Shown in pieces: positions 62,784 through 64,000 of a DNA stretch of 64,000 bases. This stretch comes from Pseudomonas grandcourensis (GTDB lineage: Bacteria > Pseudomonadota > Gammaproteobacteria > Pseudomonadales > Pseudomonadaceae), in assembly GCF_039909015.1 (NCBI RefSeq), contig NZ_CP150919.1, positions 2,208,501 to 2,272,500 of the forward strand, read 5' to 3'. Both the position numbers and the translations under genes were made by a program. How positions within the stretch are numbered: the stretch's first letter is position 1; each line of letters starts with the position of its first letter. Under the pieces are notes generated by a model, which worked only from the letters and a program-made list of their open reading frames with translations, was not told the DNA's origin and searched no databases.

Positions 62784-63454
62784 GTTGGTCCTCCCACTGC
62801 GAAAAGCCGATTGCCCCTGGGGCGCAACAGCTAACAGTAAATGTAGTCCCGTAAACAACTTATGGACACGCAGGCTGGTCGCTCTATGGATGGCGAGTCT
62901 TCCGAAATCGCTGCGTTGCTCCCTTATGCAGCAGCGTAGGTGGCGGTTAAACAGTCCGAAATAACATTTCGCTCTATACCAGCGCACAACTTTCTATATA
63001 TCGTTTAAAAACAGCTAGTTGTGATGCCTACCACCAGTCGTCTGTTTTAACGACGTAATATTGACAAAGATTTGCTATGGAACTTTAGTCTTAGTTATCG
63101 GCGGGTCCACCCGCCTGAAGCCTGCCATTGCTTTGGCAGTGCAAGGCGCGGTGATTTTCCCGAGAGGAGCAGAAATATGTCGATCATTTCGTTCTTTTGC
63201 AGAGGGAAGGGGCTTTCCAGGACGTTTGCCTTCACTTCCAGATTCCATGGCCCGCCCAGGGCTCGAATCCGCTCTGCCTGATCGCCCGGCGAGCAATTCA
63301 TATCGCGAATTCCAGGCGCGAATCCCGGGTCCCGGGTAACGCCAACTCTCGCAAAAAAACATAACCAACAAACTGCGCAAGCCAGCACTTGACTTGGCGC
63401 GGGAGGATTTTCTCGTCCCGCGCCTTTACCCAGACATATCGAGGGCAATCCAAA
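62784..63454. other. 671-base intergenic region between the secretion system and the peroxidase gene
   Basis: No gene is supported here. It contains GGCGGGT-CC-ACCCGCC (about 63101-63116), a GAATCCCGGGTCCCGGGTAA repeat near 63330, and a hairpin just before the peroxidase start. It is AT-richer around 62960-63100, where promoters for both directions probably lie. The 63061-63339 and 63095-63718 frames are shadows. Confidence 0.55.
63396..63424 (+). promoter_or_regulatory. Leader hairpin before the peroxidase gene
   Basis: GGCGCGGGA (63396-63404) and TCCCGCGCC (63416-63424), perfect 9-base arms around 11 bases, ending 30 bases before the start codon. It could control translation initiation or transcript stability. 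Confidence 0.5.
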
Positions 63455-64000
63455 ATGGCCAATTTCAACAAGTCGGACCTGGAGTTCATCCTCAAGCAAA
63501 TCTTTATCGCTGAAGCCAATGCCAACGGCGCCAGCCTCATTGATTTGCTTCCCAACACTCAGGTGCCATTCGGCCTGCGTACCGTCGATGGCAGCTTTAA
63601 TAACCTGGTCACCGGCCAGAGTGAATTTGGCGCCGCGGACAATGCCTTCCCGCGCCTGCTCGATCCTTCCTTTCTTTCGCCGCAATACGCCGGAACAGGG
63701 ACGGTGATCGATCCGCAACCACGGATTATCAGTAACCTGGTCGTCGACCAGACCGCCAACAACCCGGCGGCCTATGCCTCAGCTTTCAATCCGGGCCTGG
63801 ACGGTGTCCTCAACTTCGGCGCGGTGGGTAATGACGACGTACTCAAGGATGGCGTACAGATAGTCGCCAGCCCCGGGCTGGATGGCGTGTTCGGCACGGC
63901 CGATGACAAGGACGTGTTCTTCATGCCCAACGTGTCGCCGGATGTCGGCCTGACCGCCAGCTTCAACTCGTGGATGACCTTCTTCGGCCAGTTCTTCGAC
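63455..64000 (+). CDS. Start of a large haem-peroxidase-type protein, probable type I cargo (runs off the window)
   Basis: Open frame of at least 182 aa from ATG at 63455 with GAGGGC upstream and no stop before 64000. Seen: MANFNKSDLEFILKQIFIAE start without a signal peptide, LPNTQVPFGLRTVDGSFNNL, and at the edge SWMTFFGQFFD. In animal-type haem peroxidases the last motif is followed by HGLD, the distal histidine. Known: bacterial members of this type are several thousand residues long, end in haemolysin-type calcium repeats and are exported by type I systems. The exporter is encoded divergently next door. Confidence 0.75.
   Translation, partial: MANFNKSDLEFILKQIFIAEANANGASLIDLLPNTQVPFGLRTVDGSFNNLVTGQSEFGAADNAFPRLLDPSFLSPQYAGTGTVIDPQPRIISNLVVDQTANNPAAYASAFNPGLDGVLNFGAVGNDDVLKDGVQIVASPGLDGVFGTADDKDVFFMPNVSPDVGLTASFNSWMTFFGQFFD

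Overview
The window reads as a chromosomal segment of a fluorescent Pseudomonas (P. fluorescens group). The evidence is the housekeeping order tRNA-Arg/His/Leu/His, tig, clpP, clpX, lon, hupB, ppiD; the many GTAGGAGCGAGCCTGCTCGCGA-type REP palindromes; the high GC content; and Pseudomonas-typical families such as DUF6124. No species is claimed.

Bases 1-34407 hold a catabolic gene cluster that looks like an aerobic 9,10-seco steroid degradation locus. KshA (442-1485) and KshB (14389-15471) would form the 3-ketosteroid 9-alpha-hydroxylase. Two flavoproteins resemble the delta-1 (9088-10830) and delta-4(5-alpha) (16228-17907) 3-ketosteroid dehydrogenases. A 3-beta/17-beta-HSD-like SDR sits at 15485-16240. 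HsaB, HsaA and HsaC homologues would hydroxylate and meta-cleave ring A. A FadD3-like ligase, IpdA/B, IpdC, two crotonases, two acyl-CoA dehydrogenases, a thiolase and an MFE-type SDR would degrade the remaining C/D-ring propionate (HIP). The 4,9-DSHA hydrolase (hsaD/tesD), the hsaEFG/tesEFG set and any side-chain genes are not in the window. The first 308 bases encode the N-terminus of what may be a LuxR/TesR-like regulator.

The cluster is split into about nine transcription units. Each start region carries a copy of one motif, in gene sense (C)TTAGTCYnnnnGGACGATG, oriented toward the gene it precedes. A -10-like hexamer lies about 19-22 bases further on in most copies. This looks like the operator of a single activator, and it brings several non-canonical genes into the same regulon: a RibBA-like protein with a degenerate active site, an HSL esterase, a DHRS1-like SDR, a luciferase-like monooxygenase, and a DUF1302/DUF1329 envelope pair.

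The cluster is interrupted at about 21890-24577 by REP elements, a structured leader in front of a DUF6124 gene, and an AT-richer pair: a peptidoglycan amidase (PGRP fold) overlapping a small membrane-anchored protein, which together look like an effector and its immunity protein.

Bases 34484-44920 are ordinary chromosome: DUF1993, SstT, an MFS exporter, NhaR, TerC, small lipoproteins, PbpG and FolD. An IS110-family element sits exactly inside a rho-independent terminator. Bases 45051-54581 hold the tRNA cluster and the protein-quality-control genes, with a decayed tRNA-Asp between hupB and ppiD. The right end carries a DUF2242 lipoprotein, an AraC regulator, a nitrilase-fold protein that has lost its catalytic cysteine, a complete type I secretion system (TolC/HlyD/ABC), and, divergent from it, the start of a large haem-peroxidase-type protein that is its probable cargo.
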